From T1Sed10-7 sp041685505 (GTDB lineage: Bacteria; Actinomycetota; Nitriliruptoria; Nitriliruptorales; Nitriliruptoraceae), in contig JAWLFQ010000028.1 in the NCBI GenBank assembly GCA_041685505.1, positions 1 to 27,986 on the forward strand: a stretch of DNA of 27,986 bases, in the 5' to 3' direction. The position numbers and the translations under genes were made by a program. The notes below the pieces were generated by a model. The model was not told the DNA's origin and ran no database searches. It worked only from the letters and a program-made list of their open reading frames with translations. Of the stretch, positions 6,541 to 14,667 are shown piece by piece. Every line of letters starts with the position of its first letter. Position 1 is the stretch's first letter.

Positions 6541-8154
6541 ATGCACACCACCAGCACCCACGACGTGTTGCCCACCCGGGTCGACACCACCAGTGCCAGC
6601 TACGCCCGCAACCGGGAGCGCAACCTCGAACTGCTCGCGCACATCGACGAGCAGCTCGCGACCGCGCACGGCGGGGGTGGACCGCAGAAGCTGGAGCGGC
6701 ACCGCTCCCGTGGCAAGCTCACCCTGCGTGAGCGCATCGCGCTGCTGCTGGACCCCGGCAGCCCCTTCCTGGAGCTGCAGCCGCTGATCGGCTACGACAG
6801 CGACTTCCACGTCGGCGGCTCCACGCTGCAGGGCATCGGGCTGGTCGAGGGGGTCGAGTGCCTGATCGGCGGCATGGACCCCACCGTCAAGGGTGGGGCC
6901 TCCAACCCCTTCAGCGTCACCAAGTCCCTACGTGCGCTGCAGATCGCCCGGGAGAACCGGCTGCCCACCATCAACCTCACGGAGTCCGCGGGCGCCGACC
7001 TGCGCACCCAGAAGGACATCTTCGTCCGCGGCGGTCGCACCTTCCGTGAGCTCACCGAGCTGTCCAAGGCCGGCGTGCCGACCATCAGCCTGGTGTTCGG
7101 CTCCTCCACCGCCGGCGGCGCCTACATCCCCGGCATGAGCGACTACACGGTGCTGATCAAGGAGCGCTCCAAGGTGTTCCTCGGTGGGCCGCCCCTGGTC
7201 AGGATGGCGACCGGCGAGGACGCCACCGAGGAGGAGCTCGGGGGGGCAGAGATGCACGCCAAGGTCTCCGGCCTCGGTGACTACCTCGCCGAGGACGAGC
7301 TCGACGGCATCCGCATCACCCGCCAGCTGGTGCGCAACCTCAACTGGACCAAACGGGGCCCCGGACCGACCGAGCCCGCCGACGCGCCGCTGTACGACGC
7401 CGACGAGCTGCTCGGGATCGCCAGCGTGGACCTGCGCGAGCCCTTCGACGCGCGCGAGGTCCTCGCCCGCACCCTCGACGGCAGCCGCTTCGAGGAGTTC
7501 AAGGCCAGCTACGGCACCAACCTGGTCACGGGGTGGGGCTCGATCCACGGCTTCCCCGTGGGGATCCTGGCCAACAACGGGGTGCTGTTCAGCGAGGAGT
7601 CGGAGAAGGGCGCGCAGTTCATCCAGCTGGCCAACCGCCGCGATCGCCCGCTGGTCTTCCTCCAGAACATCACCGGGTTCATGGTCGGCACCACCTACGA
7701 GCAGGGTGGGATCATCAAGGACGGCGCCAAACTGATCAACGCCGTGTCCAACTCCGAGGTCCCCCACATCACGGTGATGACCGGGGCCTCCTACGGCGCC
7801 GGGAACTACGGCATGTGCGGCCGGGCCTACGACCCCCGCCTGCTGTTCACCTGGCCGAACCATCACATCGCGGTCATGGGTCCCCAGCAGCTCGCCGGGG
7901 TGCTGTCCATCGTGGCCAAGGCGGCCGCGGAGAACCGCGGCGAGGAGTGGGACGAGGACAAGGACACGGCGGTCCGCACGATGGTGGAGAGCCAGATCGA
8001 GGCGGAGTCCAACGCGCTGTTCGCCACGGGGCAGGGCTGGGACGACGGGATCATCGACCCGCGCGACACGCGCCACGTGCTCGGCATGGCCCTGTCGACG
8101 GTGCACACCGACCAGGTCCGGGGCGGCGACGCCTTCGGCGTGTTCCGGATGTGA
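6541..8154 (+). CDS. Acyl-CoA carboxylase, carboxyltransferase (beta) subunit, methylcrotonyl-CoA carboxylase-like
   Basis: A 537-residue biotin-dependent carboxyltransferase that moves the carboxyl group from carboxybiotin to an acyl-CoA. It has both crotonase-fold halves: the N half with the conserved KLTLRERIALLLDPGS and ESAGADLRTQ regions and SSTAGGAYIPGMSDY, and the C half with GILANNGVLFSEES, FLQNITGFMVGTTYEQGGI and GASYGAGNYGMCGRAYDPR. The FLQNITGFMVG and GNYGMCGRAY signatures resemble the methylcrotonyl- and geranyl-CoA carboxylase beta branch more than typical propionyl-CoA carboxylase. No leucine-degradation neighbours (isovaleryl-CoA dehydrogenase, HMG-CoA lyase) are in the window, so the substrate is unproven. 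ATG 6541 is chosen because GGGAGG lies 5 nt upstream. It is followed after 10 bp by the biotin carboxylase subunit, forming an operon. Confidence 0.94.
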   Translation: MHTTSTHDVLPTRVDTTSASYARNRERNLELLAHIDEQLATAHGGGGPQKLERHRSRGKLTLRERIALLLDPGSPFLELQPLIGYDSDFHVGGSTLQGIGLVEGVECLIGGMDPTVKGGASNPFSVTKSLRALQIARENRLPTINLTESAGADLRTQKDIFVRGGRTFRELTELSKAGVPTISLVFGSSTAGGAYIPGMSDYTVLIKERSKVFLGGPPLVRMATGEDATEEELGGAEMHAKVSGLGDYLAEDELDGIRITRQLVRNLNWTKRGPGPTEPADAPLYDADELLGIASVDLREPFDAREVLARTLDGSRFEEFKASYGTNLVTGWGSIHGFPVGILANNGVLFSEESEKGAQFIQLANRRDRPLVFLQNITGFMVGTTYEQGGIIKDGAKLINAVSNSEVPHITVMTGASYGAGNYGMCGRAYDPRLLFTWPNHHIAVMGPQQLAGVLSIVAKAAAENRGEEWDEDKDTAVRTMVESQIEAESNALFATGQGWDDGIIDPRDTRHVLGMALSTVHTDQVRGGDAFGVFRM

Positions 8155-8164
8155 GGTGGTGGCG

Positions 8165-10519
8165 ATGACCGACCCAACACGAACCGATGCGCCCGCGGGC
8201 GTCCATGCCACCGCCCGTCTGCCGCGCGCGGTGCTGATCGCCAACCGTGGCGAGATCGCCGCCCGCATCGCCCGGACCTGCCGGGCCATGGGCATCCGGG
8301 CCGTGGGCGTGGCCTCGGACGTCGACGCCGACGCCACCCATGTCGCCGCCTGTGACGACACCGTGATGATCGGTGGGGCCGCCCCCGGGGAGAGCTACCT
8401 GCTGGTCGAGACCCTGGTCGATGCGGCGCTGCGGTCCGGCGCCGACGCGGTGCACCCGGGGTTCGGGTTCCTGGCCGAGTCGCCGGTCTTCGCCCAGGCG
8501 GTGCTGGACGCCGGCCTGACCTGGATCGGGCCGACGCCCGAGGTGATCGCGGCCATGGGCGACAAGCTGGAGGCCAAGCAGCGCATGGCCGCCGCCGGTG
8601 TGCCGCTGGTGCCCGGTGAGGCGCTCCCGCCCGAACCCGGCGACGACGACATCCGTGCCGCGGGGCAACGCATCGGCCTCCCGATCATCGTCAAGGCGGC
8701 GGCCGGCGGAGGCGGCAAGGGCATGCGTTCCGTCCACCACCTCGACGAGCTGCCCGAGGCCGTGGCCAGCGCCCGACGGGAGGCCGGCAGCGCCTTCGGC
8801 GACGACCGGGTCTTCCTGGAACGGTTGATCGGCAGCCCCCGCCACGTCGAGGTGCAGATCGTCGGCGATCACCACGGCCGCGTGGTGCACCTGTTCGAGC
8901 GCGAGTGCTCGGTCCAACGCCGTCACCAGAAGGTGGTGGAGGAGTGCCCCTCGCCGGGGATCGACGACGAGGTCCGCGCGGAGCTGACCACGGCGGCGGT
9001 CGAGGCCGCACGCGCGCTCGGCTACCGCTCCGCCGGCACCGTCGAGTTCGTCGTGGACGACGAGGTGCTCACGCGCCGGCGAGCCGGCGAGAACCTCGCC
9101 GCCAGCACGGCGATCGCGTTCCTGGAGGTCAACACCCGCCTCCAGGTCGAGCACCCGGTCACCGAGGAGGTGGTGGCGGTCCGCGACGAGGCCACCGGGA
9201 CCCTCGAGCCGATCGATCTGGTGCGCTGGCAGCTGCTGGTCGCCGGTGGCTTCCCGCTGCCGGCCAGCCAGGATCGTGTCGTGGCGCGGGGGCACAGCAT
9301 CGAGGTGCGCCTCTACGCCGAGGACGTACCGGCCGGCTACCTGCCTGCCACCGGGACCCTGACCGCCTTCGCGGTGCCGGCCCTGCCCGGGATCCGCCGG
9401 GAGCTCGGTGTGCGGGCCGGGGATGTGGTCACCCCGCACTACGACCCGATGCTCGCCAAGGTCGTCGCCACCGCGCCGACCCGTCACGAGGCGGCCGGAC
9501 GTCTGGCCACGGCACTGGCGGCTGCGCCGATCACGGGCGTGACCACCAACCGGGATCTGCTGGTGGCGGTGCTGCGTGACCCGCGGTTCCTGGCGGGTGC
9601 GACCACCACCGCCTTCCTCGCCGACCACCTCGACGAGCTCCTGGACGCCGTCCGCCCCGGCCCCGGTGCGCGGGCCCGCGCGGCGCTGTTCGCCGCGGTG
9701 CACACCACCGTGCGGGCCGCGATCCGCCGTCCGCCCGTCGCCGGCGGCCACCTGACGAGCCTGCCGGCGGGCTTCGGGAACACCGGCGTGGTGTGGGAGC
9801 AGCACGCCTTCCTGCCCGCAGGCCTCGCCGCGGCCAGCGATGCACCGGGTGGCGCGACCGCGGCGGCGGCTGCCGTCGACGATCCCGACGCGGTGTCGGC
9901 ACAGGGCGGGTTGACCGTGCGGTTGCGTTCCGGGCGGGACGGCGGCTTCGACGCGCAGGTGCTCACCGGGGTCCCCGCCGCCTTCCTCGATGCCGAGGGC
10001 GAGGTCGTGCACGCCGGGTCGGTACGGGTGCACGGGCACGGCCCCGACCACCTCGACGTCGAGGTGGATGGGCACCGCCAGCGGGTCACGATCGCCGGGT
10101 TCGAGCAGGCCGGTGACGCCCCCGGCGAGCGGTGGGTGGGCCCGGCCGGGACCGCAGCCGCCACCGCCGGCACGGACACCCGCCTCATCCAGGTGCTCGC
10201 GCCGAGCCTCGGCATCGTCGACCTGGCTCTGGTCCCACGCTTCCCCGACCGCGCACGGGCCGCGCTTCCGGGGGCCACCCGCGCGCCGATGCCGGGTGTG
10301 GTGGTCACCGTCGCCGTGACGGAGGGCCAGCAGGTGGCGGAGGGCGAGGTGCTCGTCACCGTGGAGGCGATGAAGATGGAGCATCGGGTCACCGCGCCGC
10401 GGGGTGGCACCGTTGGTGAGGTGCGGGTCCGTGTCGGCCAGCAGGTCGATGCCGACGAGGTGCTGGTGGTCGTCCACGATCCCGACGAGATCGCTGCCGA
10501 CGATGTCGCTGCCGACTAG
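8165..10519 (+). CDS. Acyl-CoA carboxylase, biotin carboxylase + biotin carrier (alpha) subunit
   Basis: A 784-residue protein that carboxylates its own biotin using ATP and bicarbonate and hands the carboxyl to the subunit encoded just upstream. The biotin carboxylase domain (about 20-490) has the N-terminal IANRGEIAARI, the ATP-grasp glycine loop GGGGKGM (181-187), ERECSVQRRHQK (245-256), NTRLQVEHPVTEE and the active-site region GHSIEVRLYAED. A linker/BT-type region (about 500-680) follows. The biotinyl domain at the end carries the biotin lysine in EAMKMEH. Two insertions flank the NTRLQVEHP motif: about 15-18 residues at ~299-316 and about 10 residues just after VTEEV. ATG 8165 is preferred over GTG 8156 because GAGGTGG lies 4-5 nt upstream, right after the beta-subunit stop. 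Confidence 0.95.
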   Translation: MTDPTRTDAPAGVHATARLPRAVLIANRGEIAARIARTCRAMGIRAVGVASDVDADATHVAACDDTVMIGGAAPGESYLLVETLVDAALRSGADAVHPGFGFLAESPVFAQAVLDAGLTWIGPTPEVIAAMGDKLEAKQRMAAAGVPLVPGEALPPEPGDDDIRAAGQRIGLPIIVKAAAGGGGKGMRSVHHLDELPEAVASARREAGSAFGDDRVFLERLIGSPRHVEVQIVGDHHGRVVHLFERECSVQRRHQKVVEECPSPGIDDEVRAELTTAAVEAARALGYRSAGTVEFVVDDEVLTRRRAGENLAASTAIAFLEVNTRLQVEHPVTEEVVAVRDEATGTLEPIDLVRWQLLVAGGFPLPASQDRVVARGHSIEVRLYAEDVPAGYLPATGTLTAFAVPALPGIRRELGVRAGDVVTPHYDPMLAKVVATAPTRHEAAGRLATALAAAPITGVTTNRDLLVAVLRDPRFLAGATTTAFLADHLDELLDAVRPGPGARARAALFAAVHTTVRAAIRRPPVAGGHLTSLPAGFGNTGVVWEQHAFLPAGLAAASDAPGGATAAAAAVDDPDAVSAQGGLTVRLRSGRDGGFDAQVLTGVPAAFLDAEGEVVHAGSVRVHGHGPDHLDVEVDGHRQRVTIAGFEQAGDAPGERWVGPAGTAAATAGTDTRLIQVLAPSLGIVDLALVPRFPDRARAALPGATRAPMPGVVVTVAVTEGQQVAEGEVLVTVEAMKMEHRVTAPRGGTVGEVRVRVGQQVDADEVLVVVHDPDEIAADDVAAD

Positions 10520-10545
10520 GTGCGGGGCTGCAACCGGGTCGGCGG

Positions 10546-12021
10546 TCAGCCGAGCATGCGCTGGGCGATGGGGTCGAGCACACCGCCGACCAGGGTGGCC
10601 GTGAACACCCCGACCAGCACGATCGCCGCGGCCAGCACCCACACCGTGGCCACGATGCTCGGGCTGGCTTCGGTGGCATCGGCCACCACCGCCTCCTCGG
10701 GCTCGCGCACGAAGATCTGCTCGAAGAGCCGCAGGAAGTAGACCAGGGTCAGCAGGCTGGACAGCGTGATCACCACCGCGACCACCCAGTTGCCCGTGTC
10801 GATCGCACCCCAGACGAGGTAGAACTTCGACCAGAACCCGGCCAGCGGGGGGATCCCCACCATCGACAGTGCGGCGATGGCGAACCCTGCCATCGTCCAG
10901 GGCATGCGCTTGCCCAGCCCGGCGAAACGCGGGATCTGCTTGAGGTGGGTGCGCTGGATGATCCCGCCGGCCACCAGGAACAGCCCGCTCTTCATCAGCG
11001 CATGGTTGAGCACGTGCAGGATGGCGCCGACCAGGGCCAGCGGTGTCGCCAGCCCGATCCCGACACCGATGTAGCCGAGCTGTGCGACCGTGGAGTAGGC
11101 GAGCATCCGCTTGATGTCCACCTGGCGGATGGCCAGGACCGAGCCGACGATGATCCCGGCCAGGCCGAACCACACCAGCGCCTGCGAGACGGGCAGACCG
11201 CCGTTGCCGAGGTAGGCCGGCCCGAAGACGTCGAACAGGATGCGGATCAGGGCGTAGGCGGCGGCCTTGACCTGTACGGCCGCCAGCAGCGCCGCCACAC
11301 CCGGGGGAGAGAAGCTGTGGGCGTCGGGCAGCCACACGTGGAGCGGGAACAGGGCCATCTTCAGCGCCAGGCCCACCACGATCAGCCCCATGGCGCCCAG
11401 CACCGCGGCGTTGTCCGCGATCCCCGGCAGGATCGCCGCCATGTCGGCCATGTTGAGGGTGCCGGTGGAGAAGTAGAGGAAACCGACGCCGAGCAGGTAC
11501 AGGCCGGAGCCGACCGTCCCGAGCAGGAGGTAGCGCAGCGCGGCGAAGGTGCCACGGTCGCCGCCGAGGGAGACCAGGCCGTAGGTGGCGATCGCGTAGA
11601 TCTCCAGCATCACGAACAGGTGGAACAGGTCGCCCGAGAGCATCACCCCGGTCAGTCCGGCCAGCAGCAGCAGCGCGAGCGGGTAGAGCGGCACACCCTT
11701 GGGCGGCTGCAGGTCGAAGGCGGCGTCGGTGGGGTAGATGCTGATCAGCAGGCCGATCAGCGCGACGATGGTGACCATGAACGCCGACAGGGGATCGAGC
11801 ACGTACTCGATGCCGATCGGGGGCGGCCAGCCGCCCATGTCGTAGGTGATCCGGCCGTCCGGCACCACGCGCACGAGCCCGATCACCGAGATCACCAGGC
11901 CCAGGCCGGTGGCCGCGATCGCGACCAGCTGCGCGGCCGCAGGACGCCACAGTCCCACCAGCACGGCGAGGACCGCGCCGAACAGCAGGGGGAGCAGCGG
12001 GAGGATGGGCAGCTGGCTCAC
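10546..12021 (-). CDS. mnhD: Mrp/Mnh antiporter subunit D (third D-type subunit, last gene of cluster)
   Basis: A 491-residue polytopic protein of the ND2/ND4/ND5 (proton_antipo_M) family, about 14 helices, acting as an ion-translocating subunit of a cation/proton antiporter. The expected charged residues are present: E140 in FHLFVMLEIYA (TM5), K221 in LALKMALFPLHVWLP (TM7, with H228), K252 in QVKAAAYAL (TM8) and the lysine in FWSKFYLV (TM12). Its position directly after the C subunit matches mrpD in canonical operons. The GTG start at 12021 overlaps the mnhC stop by 4 bp (GTGA). It ends 26 bp from the convergent carboxylase gene; no strong terminator hairpin is obvious in that short gap. Confidence 0.93.
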   Translation of the reverse strand: MSQLPILPLLPLLFGAVLAVLVGLWRPAAAQLVAIAATGLGLVISVIGLVRVVPDGRITYDMGGWPPPIGIEYVLDPLSAFMVTIVALIGLLISIYPTDAAFDLQPPKGVPLYPLALLLLAGLTGVMLSGDLFHLFVMLEIYAIATYGLVSLGGDRGTFAALRYLLLGTVGSGLYLLGVGFLYFSTGTLNMADMAAILPGIADNAAVLGAMGLIVVGLALKMALFPLHVWLPDAHSFSPPGVAALLAAVQVKAAAYALIRILFDVFGPAYLGNGGLPVSQALVWFGLAGIIVGSVLAIRQVDIKRMLAYSTVAQLGYIGVGIGLATPLALVGAILHVLNHALMKSGLFLVAGGIIQRTHLKQIPRFAGLGKRMPWTMAGFAIAALSMVGIPPLAGFWSKFYLVWGAIDTGNWVVAVVITLSSLLTLVYFLRLFEQIFVREPEEAVVADATEASPSIVATVWVLAAAIVLVGVFTATLVGGVLDPIAQRMLG

Positions 12022-12413
12022 GGTCGGTCCCCGTCCGGGCCCTGCTCGCGGCCTGAGAGGCGTTCGGCGATCACGGACTCGTCGAAGGTCCCGTGGATCC
12101 GGTAGAGACGGACGAGCAGGGCCAGGGCCACCCCGACGACCCCGACACCGACCACGATCGCGGTGAGGATCAGCAGGTGCGGCACGGGATCGACGTACAG
12201 CGACGGGTCACTGCCGCGCGCATCGATGATGGGTGCGGTCCCGCCCTCGACCACGCTGCCCTCGATGAAGAACAGGTAGATCGCGGTGGAGTAGATCGTC
12301 AGCCCGATGACCTTCTTGACCAGATCGGTCTTGGCGAGCACGCCGTAGAGCCCGATGGCCAGCAGCACGAGCACCAGCAGGTAGACGTAGCGCGCGGCGA
12401 CGAACTCGATCAT
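12018..12413 (-). CDS. mnhC: Mrp/Mnh antiporter subunit C (NuoK-like)
   Basis: A 131-residue protein with three predicted helices (about 8-24, 30-53 and 80-104 region), homologous to NuoK of complex I. The loop-helix GLYGVLAKTDLVKKVIGL matches the conserved cytoplasmic loop and second helix of MrpC. A longer-than-usual exterior loop (GSVVEGGTAPIIDARGSDP) links helix 2 to helix 3, and the C-terminal tail is hydrophilic. The ATG at 12413 overlaps the stop of mnhB (ATGA), and its own stop overlaps the GTG of mnhD, the canonical B-C-D order. Confidence 0.92.
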   Translation of the reverse strand: MIEFVAARYVYLLVLVLLAIGLYGVLAKTDLVKKVIGLTIYSTAIYLFFIEGSVVEGGTAPIIDARGSDPSLYVDPVPHLLILTAIVVGVGVVGVALALLVRLYRIHGTFDESVIAERLSGREQGPDGDRP

Positions 12414-12847
12414 CGCCGCACCTCCCGCGTCAGCACGTCGAAGATCGTCAGCATCGCGCCGAACACCGCGGCACCCACGGCGACCTCCACGATGAGGATG
12501 CCCAGGTAGCGCAGGCGTGGCGCCGGGGTGGCGCCGAACTCGATGACGGCGTAGTCGAGGAAGGCCCCGCCGGCCAGCAGCGGTGCGAGGCCGATGAGCA
12601 GGAAGGCGAGCATCCCCGCGCTGCCCGCGATGGGTCCGAGTCGCGCAGGGAACACCCGGAAGGCGATCTCCTCCGGCAGGGTCAGCCGGGGCAGGATCGC
12701 GCCGACGGCGATGAACACCCCGCCCGCGAAGCCGCCACCGGGTCCGTAGTGGCCGTGTGCCACGATGTAGAGCCCGAACATGATGATGAAGGGGCTGAGC
12801 AGGGTGCACACGACCCGGACGACGACCGAGGGGTAGGAACCGGTCAT
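12410..12847 (-). CDS. mnhB: Mrp/Mnh antiporter subunit B (MnhB domain)
   Basis: A 145-residue protein with four helices and the MnhB-domain signature: a first helix RVVCTLLSPFIIMFGLYIV, then GHYGPGGGFAGGV (about 32-44), which matches the HxxPGGGFxGG motif of MrpB, and a last helix reading LRYLGILIVEVAVGAAV. It is a structural membrane subunit of the antiporter. ATG 12847 overlaps the preceding gene's stop by 4 bp and its own stop overlaps mnhC by 4 bp. Confidence 0.92.
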   Translation of the reverse strand: MTGSYPSVVVRVVCTLLSPFIIMFGLYIVAHGHYGPGGGFAGGVFIAVGAILPRLTLPEEIAFRVFPARLGPIAGSAGMLAFLLIGLAPLLAGGAFLDYAVIEFGATPAPRLRYLGILIVEVAVGAAVFGAMLTIFDVLTREVRR

Positions 12848-13452
12848 CGGCGACCCTCCTCGTCCGGCTCCGCGTCGGCCGCACCGTCCTGACCGCCGGG
12901 GTCCTGCACCGCCGGTGTGGCAGCGCCCTCGCGGCGCAACAGCACCAGCGTCGCCGACAGCGAGGCGGTCAGGATGACCAGGGTCTCGCCGAGGGTGTCG
13001 AGCGAGCGGTAGTCGGCCAGCAGCGAGGTGACCACGTTGGGGGTGTTGGTCTCCTCCAGCGACCCGCTCAGGAACGCCTGGCTGATCCCCAGCTGGTTCG
13101 GCGCCTCGGGGTCGCCGCGGTCCGGCAGGCCCGTGGATGCGTACAGCATCAGGCCCAGGAAGGCCACGATCAGCGGCGTGACCACGATCCGCCGTCGGAT
13201 CTGCAGTCGGGGATCGGCCCGTCGCGTCGTCGCCAGGATCGCGACGATGAACAGGACCCCGGTCAGGCCCGCACCGAGGGCCGCCTCGACGAGCGCGACG
13301 TCCACGGCCGTCAGACCGGCGAACAGCAGGGCGGTGAACAGGCTGTAGGCCGACAGCAGTGCGACGGCGGTGAGCAGGTCCTTGGTCGTCAGCGCCAGGG
13401 TGGCGGTGATGATCAGGATCACCAGCAGGACGAGATCGAGTGGGAGGATCAC
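12844..13452 (-). CDS. DUF4040/MbhE-like antiporter subunit (stand-alone equivalent of MrpA C-terminus)
   Basis: A 202-residue membrane protein. Its N-terminal part (about 1-75), with the ITATLALTTKDLLTAVALLSAYSL and VDVALVEAALGAGLTGVLFI segments, matches the DUF4040 (MbhD) domain found at the end of MrpA and in membrane-bound hydrogenases. The second half has helices at about 90-108 and 165-182 separated by a hydrophilic loop (PDRGDPEAPNQLG), resembling MbhE, with ETLVILTASLSATLVLL typical of that domain. It thus supplies as a separate gene the C-terminal module that MrpA carries by fusion in Bacillus-type operons. The GTG at 13452 overlaps the mnhG stop (GTGA). The tail is acidic and Gly/Ala-rich. 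Confidence 0.85.
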   Translation of the reverse strand: MILPLDLVLLVILIITATLALTTKDLLTAVALLSAYSLFTALLFAGLTAVDVALVEAALGAGLTGVLFIVAILATTRRADPRLQIRRRIVVTPLIVAFLGLMLYASTGLPDRGDPEAPNQLGISQAFLSGSLEETNTPNVVTSLLADYRSLDTLGETLVILTASLSATLVLLRREGAATPAVQDPGGQDGAADAEPDEEGRR

Positions 13453-13787
13453 TGGCGGTACCTCTCCAACTGGCGGTCGGCGTCCGCCTGGCTGGTGGTC
13501 TTCCAGGGCTCGGTGCCCGAGCGGATGGCCGCGCGCAGGAGCGCGTGGACCGCGGTCGGGTTGGCGATGAGCGCGAACACCAGCACCGCGGCCAGCCGCC
13601 CGTAGGCGTTGCCCTGCATCTCCGGCCGCAGGAACACCCCGACGACCACCAGGATCAGCCCGAGGGTCTCGGACTTCGCCACCGCGTGGGCACGGGTGTA
13701 GACGTCCCGCATGACGAACAGCGCATAGGTGCTGATGACGATGAAGGCGAGCCCGGCGACGATCAGCGCGTTGGCGGCGAGGGTCAT
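13449..13787 (-). CDS. mnhG: Mrp/Mnh antiporter subunit G
   Basis: A 112-residue PhaG/MnhG-family protein with three helices: ANALIVAGLAFIVISTYALF (about 5-24), ETLGLILVVVGVFL and RLAAVLVFALIANPTAVHALLRAA. The conserved RDVYTRAHAVAKSETLG loop (27-43) corresponds to the family's R-x-P-D-x-Y-x-R-x-H-A-x-x-K signature; the usual proline is absent. It is a small non-translocating subunit of the antiporter. ATG 13787 overlaps the mnhF stop by 4 bp. Confidence 0.92.
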   Translation of the reverse strand: MTLAANALIVAGLAFIVISTYALFVMRDVYTRAHAVAKSETLGLILVVVGVFLRPEMQGNAYGRLAAVLVFALIANPTAVHALLRAAIRSGTEPWKTTSQADADRQLERYRQ

Positions 13788-14116
13788 GTGGACTCCTCAG
13801 TGTGCCGGTCGTCGTGCGCCGGGTGGGTGGGCGATCCGGTGCCGATCGCGCCGTCCTCGATGCCCCGCTCGAAGTAGCGCCCCAGGGCGATGGGCAGCAG
13901 GAAGGCCAGCAGCGCGAAGCCGAGCGCGATGTCGAAGTACAGCTCGGGGCGCTCGAGCAGCACCCCCAACAGGATGAGCAGCACCACCCCGTTGACCGAG
14001 ACCAGGGCGACCGCGACGAGCCGGTCGAAGACCGTTGGACCCGCCCAGACACGGTAGAGCGCCGCGGCGATGGTCACGCTGAGCGCCACGACGCAGCCGA
14101 TCAGGAAGGGGCTCAT
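13784..14116 (-). CDS. mnhF: Mrp/Mnh antiporter subunit F
   Basis: A 110-residue protein with three helices and the family core YRVWAGPTVFDRLVAVALVS (RxxxGPTxxDRxxA motif). The middle and last helices are VVLLILLGVLL and FDIALGFALLAFLLPIAL. A hydrophilic, His/Thr-rich tail of about 25 residues follows. ATG 14116 is chosen because it gives the normal N-terminus and the 4-bp ATGA overlap with mnhE seen at every other junction in the cluster; the frame stays open upstream but inside mnhE. Confidence 0.92.
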   Translation of the reverse strand: MSPFLIGCVVALSVTIAAALYRVWAGPTVFDRLVAVALVSVNGVVLLILLGVLLERPELYFDIALGFALLAFLLPIALGRYFERGIEDGAIGTGSPTHPAHDDRHTEEST

Positions 14117-14667
14117 GGACGCTCCTGGGGCGCAGGGTCGTAGGGTGGGTCCCACTGCATCGCGGGTGGTGGGTCCGGATGGTCGCGGAACACGCGCGCG
14201 ATGCGGCCCTGCATCGCGCCGCGTGCCAGGTCACCGACGGACTCGACGTTGAACGCGTGCACGGTGAAGGCGTCGCCATCGACGTTGAGGGTGATGGTCC
14301 CCGGTGTGAGGGTGATCGAGTTCGCCAGCATCGTGCGTGCCGCGGGGCTCGCCAGGCTCGTGGTGAACCGGACCACCCCGGGCTCGGGGGACAGGCGGGG
14401 ATCCAGCACCACCCGCGCAACGGCGACCCCGGAGATGAAGATCCGGGGGACGAGCCACAGCAGGTAGGCCACGAGCTGCGCCAGCGACAACCGTGGCTGC
14501 TCCTCTCGGCGTCCGATCACCTGCTCCAGGAGCCACACGCTGAAGGCGGTCACCGTCGCCGCCGACAGCACGCCGAGGGTCAGGAACAGCGGATCGATGC
14601 GCCACGACAGCACCTGCCAGAAGCCCAGCAGGAGGATGAACAGCACACCCGCGCGCAGGCCCCTCAT
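14113..14667 (-). CDS. mnhE: Mrp/Mnh antiporter subunit E
   Basis: A 184-residue MnhE-family protein: two or three N-terminal helices (about 4-50), an amphipathic segment LVAYLLWLVPRIFISGVAVARVVLDPR (about 68-94), and a cytoplasmic domain with the conserved ARTMLANSITLTPGTITL stretch (about 109-126), which matches the LANxITLTPGT signature. ATG 14667 (sequence MRGLRAG) is preferred because it overlaps the upstream D-subunit stop by 4 bp; an upstream start at 14730 would lie inside that gene. The C-terminus is Pro/Asp-rich. Confidence 0.93.
   Translation of the reverse strand: MRGLRAGVLFILLLGFWQVLSWRIDPLFLTLGVLSAATVTAFSVWLLEQVIGRREEQPRLSLAQLVAYLLWLVPRIFISGVAVARVVLDPRLSPEPGVVRFTTSLASPAARTMLANSITLTPGTITLNVDGDAFTVHAFNVESVGDLARGAMQGRIARVFRDHPDPPPAMQWDPPYDPAPQERP

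Noticed and set aside
6313..6810. Extension of lhgO upstream beyond GTG 6312, overlapping the carboxylase gene.
   Set aside because: It would be antisense to the carboxyltransferase start and has no family similarity.
8156..8164. GTG at 8156 as the start of the biotin carboxylase subunit.
   Set aside because: The ribosome site GAGGTGG covers this codon and is properly spaced for ATG 8165.
10520..10545. Possible bidirectional terminator between the convergent carboxylase and antiporter genes.
   Set aside because: Only very short complementary segments (about 4 bp) could be paired, which is not enough to call a terminator.
8051..11950. A 1299-codon minus-strand open frame antisense to the biotin carboxylase gene and out of frame with mnhD.
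   Set aside because: It is low in hydrophobic structure, rich in Arg, Gly, Ala, His and Asp, has no recognisable motif, and lies opposite and across two well-supported genes. Long antisense frames are expected at this GC content.
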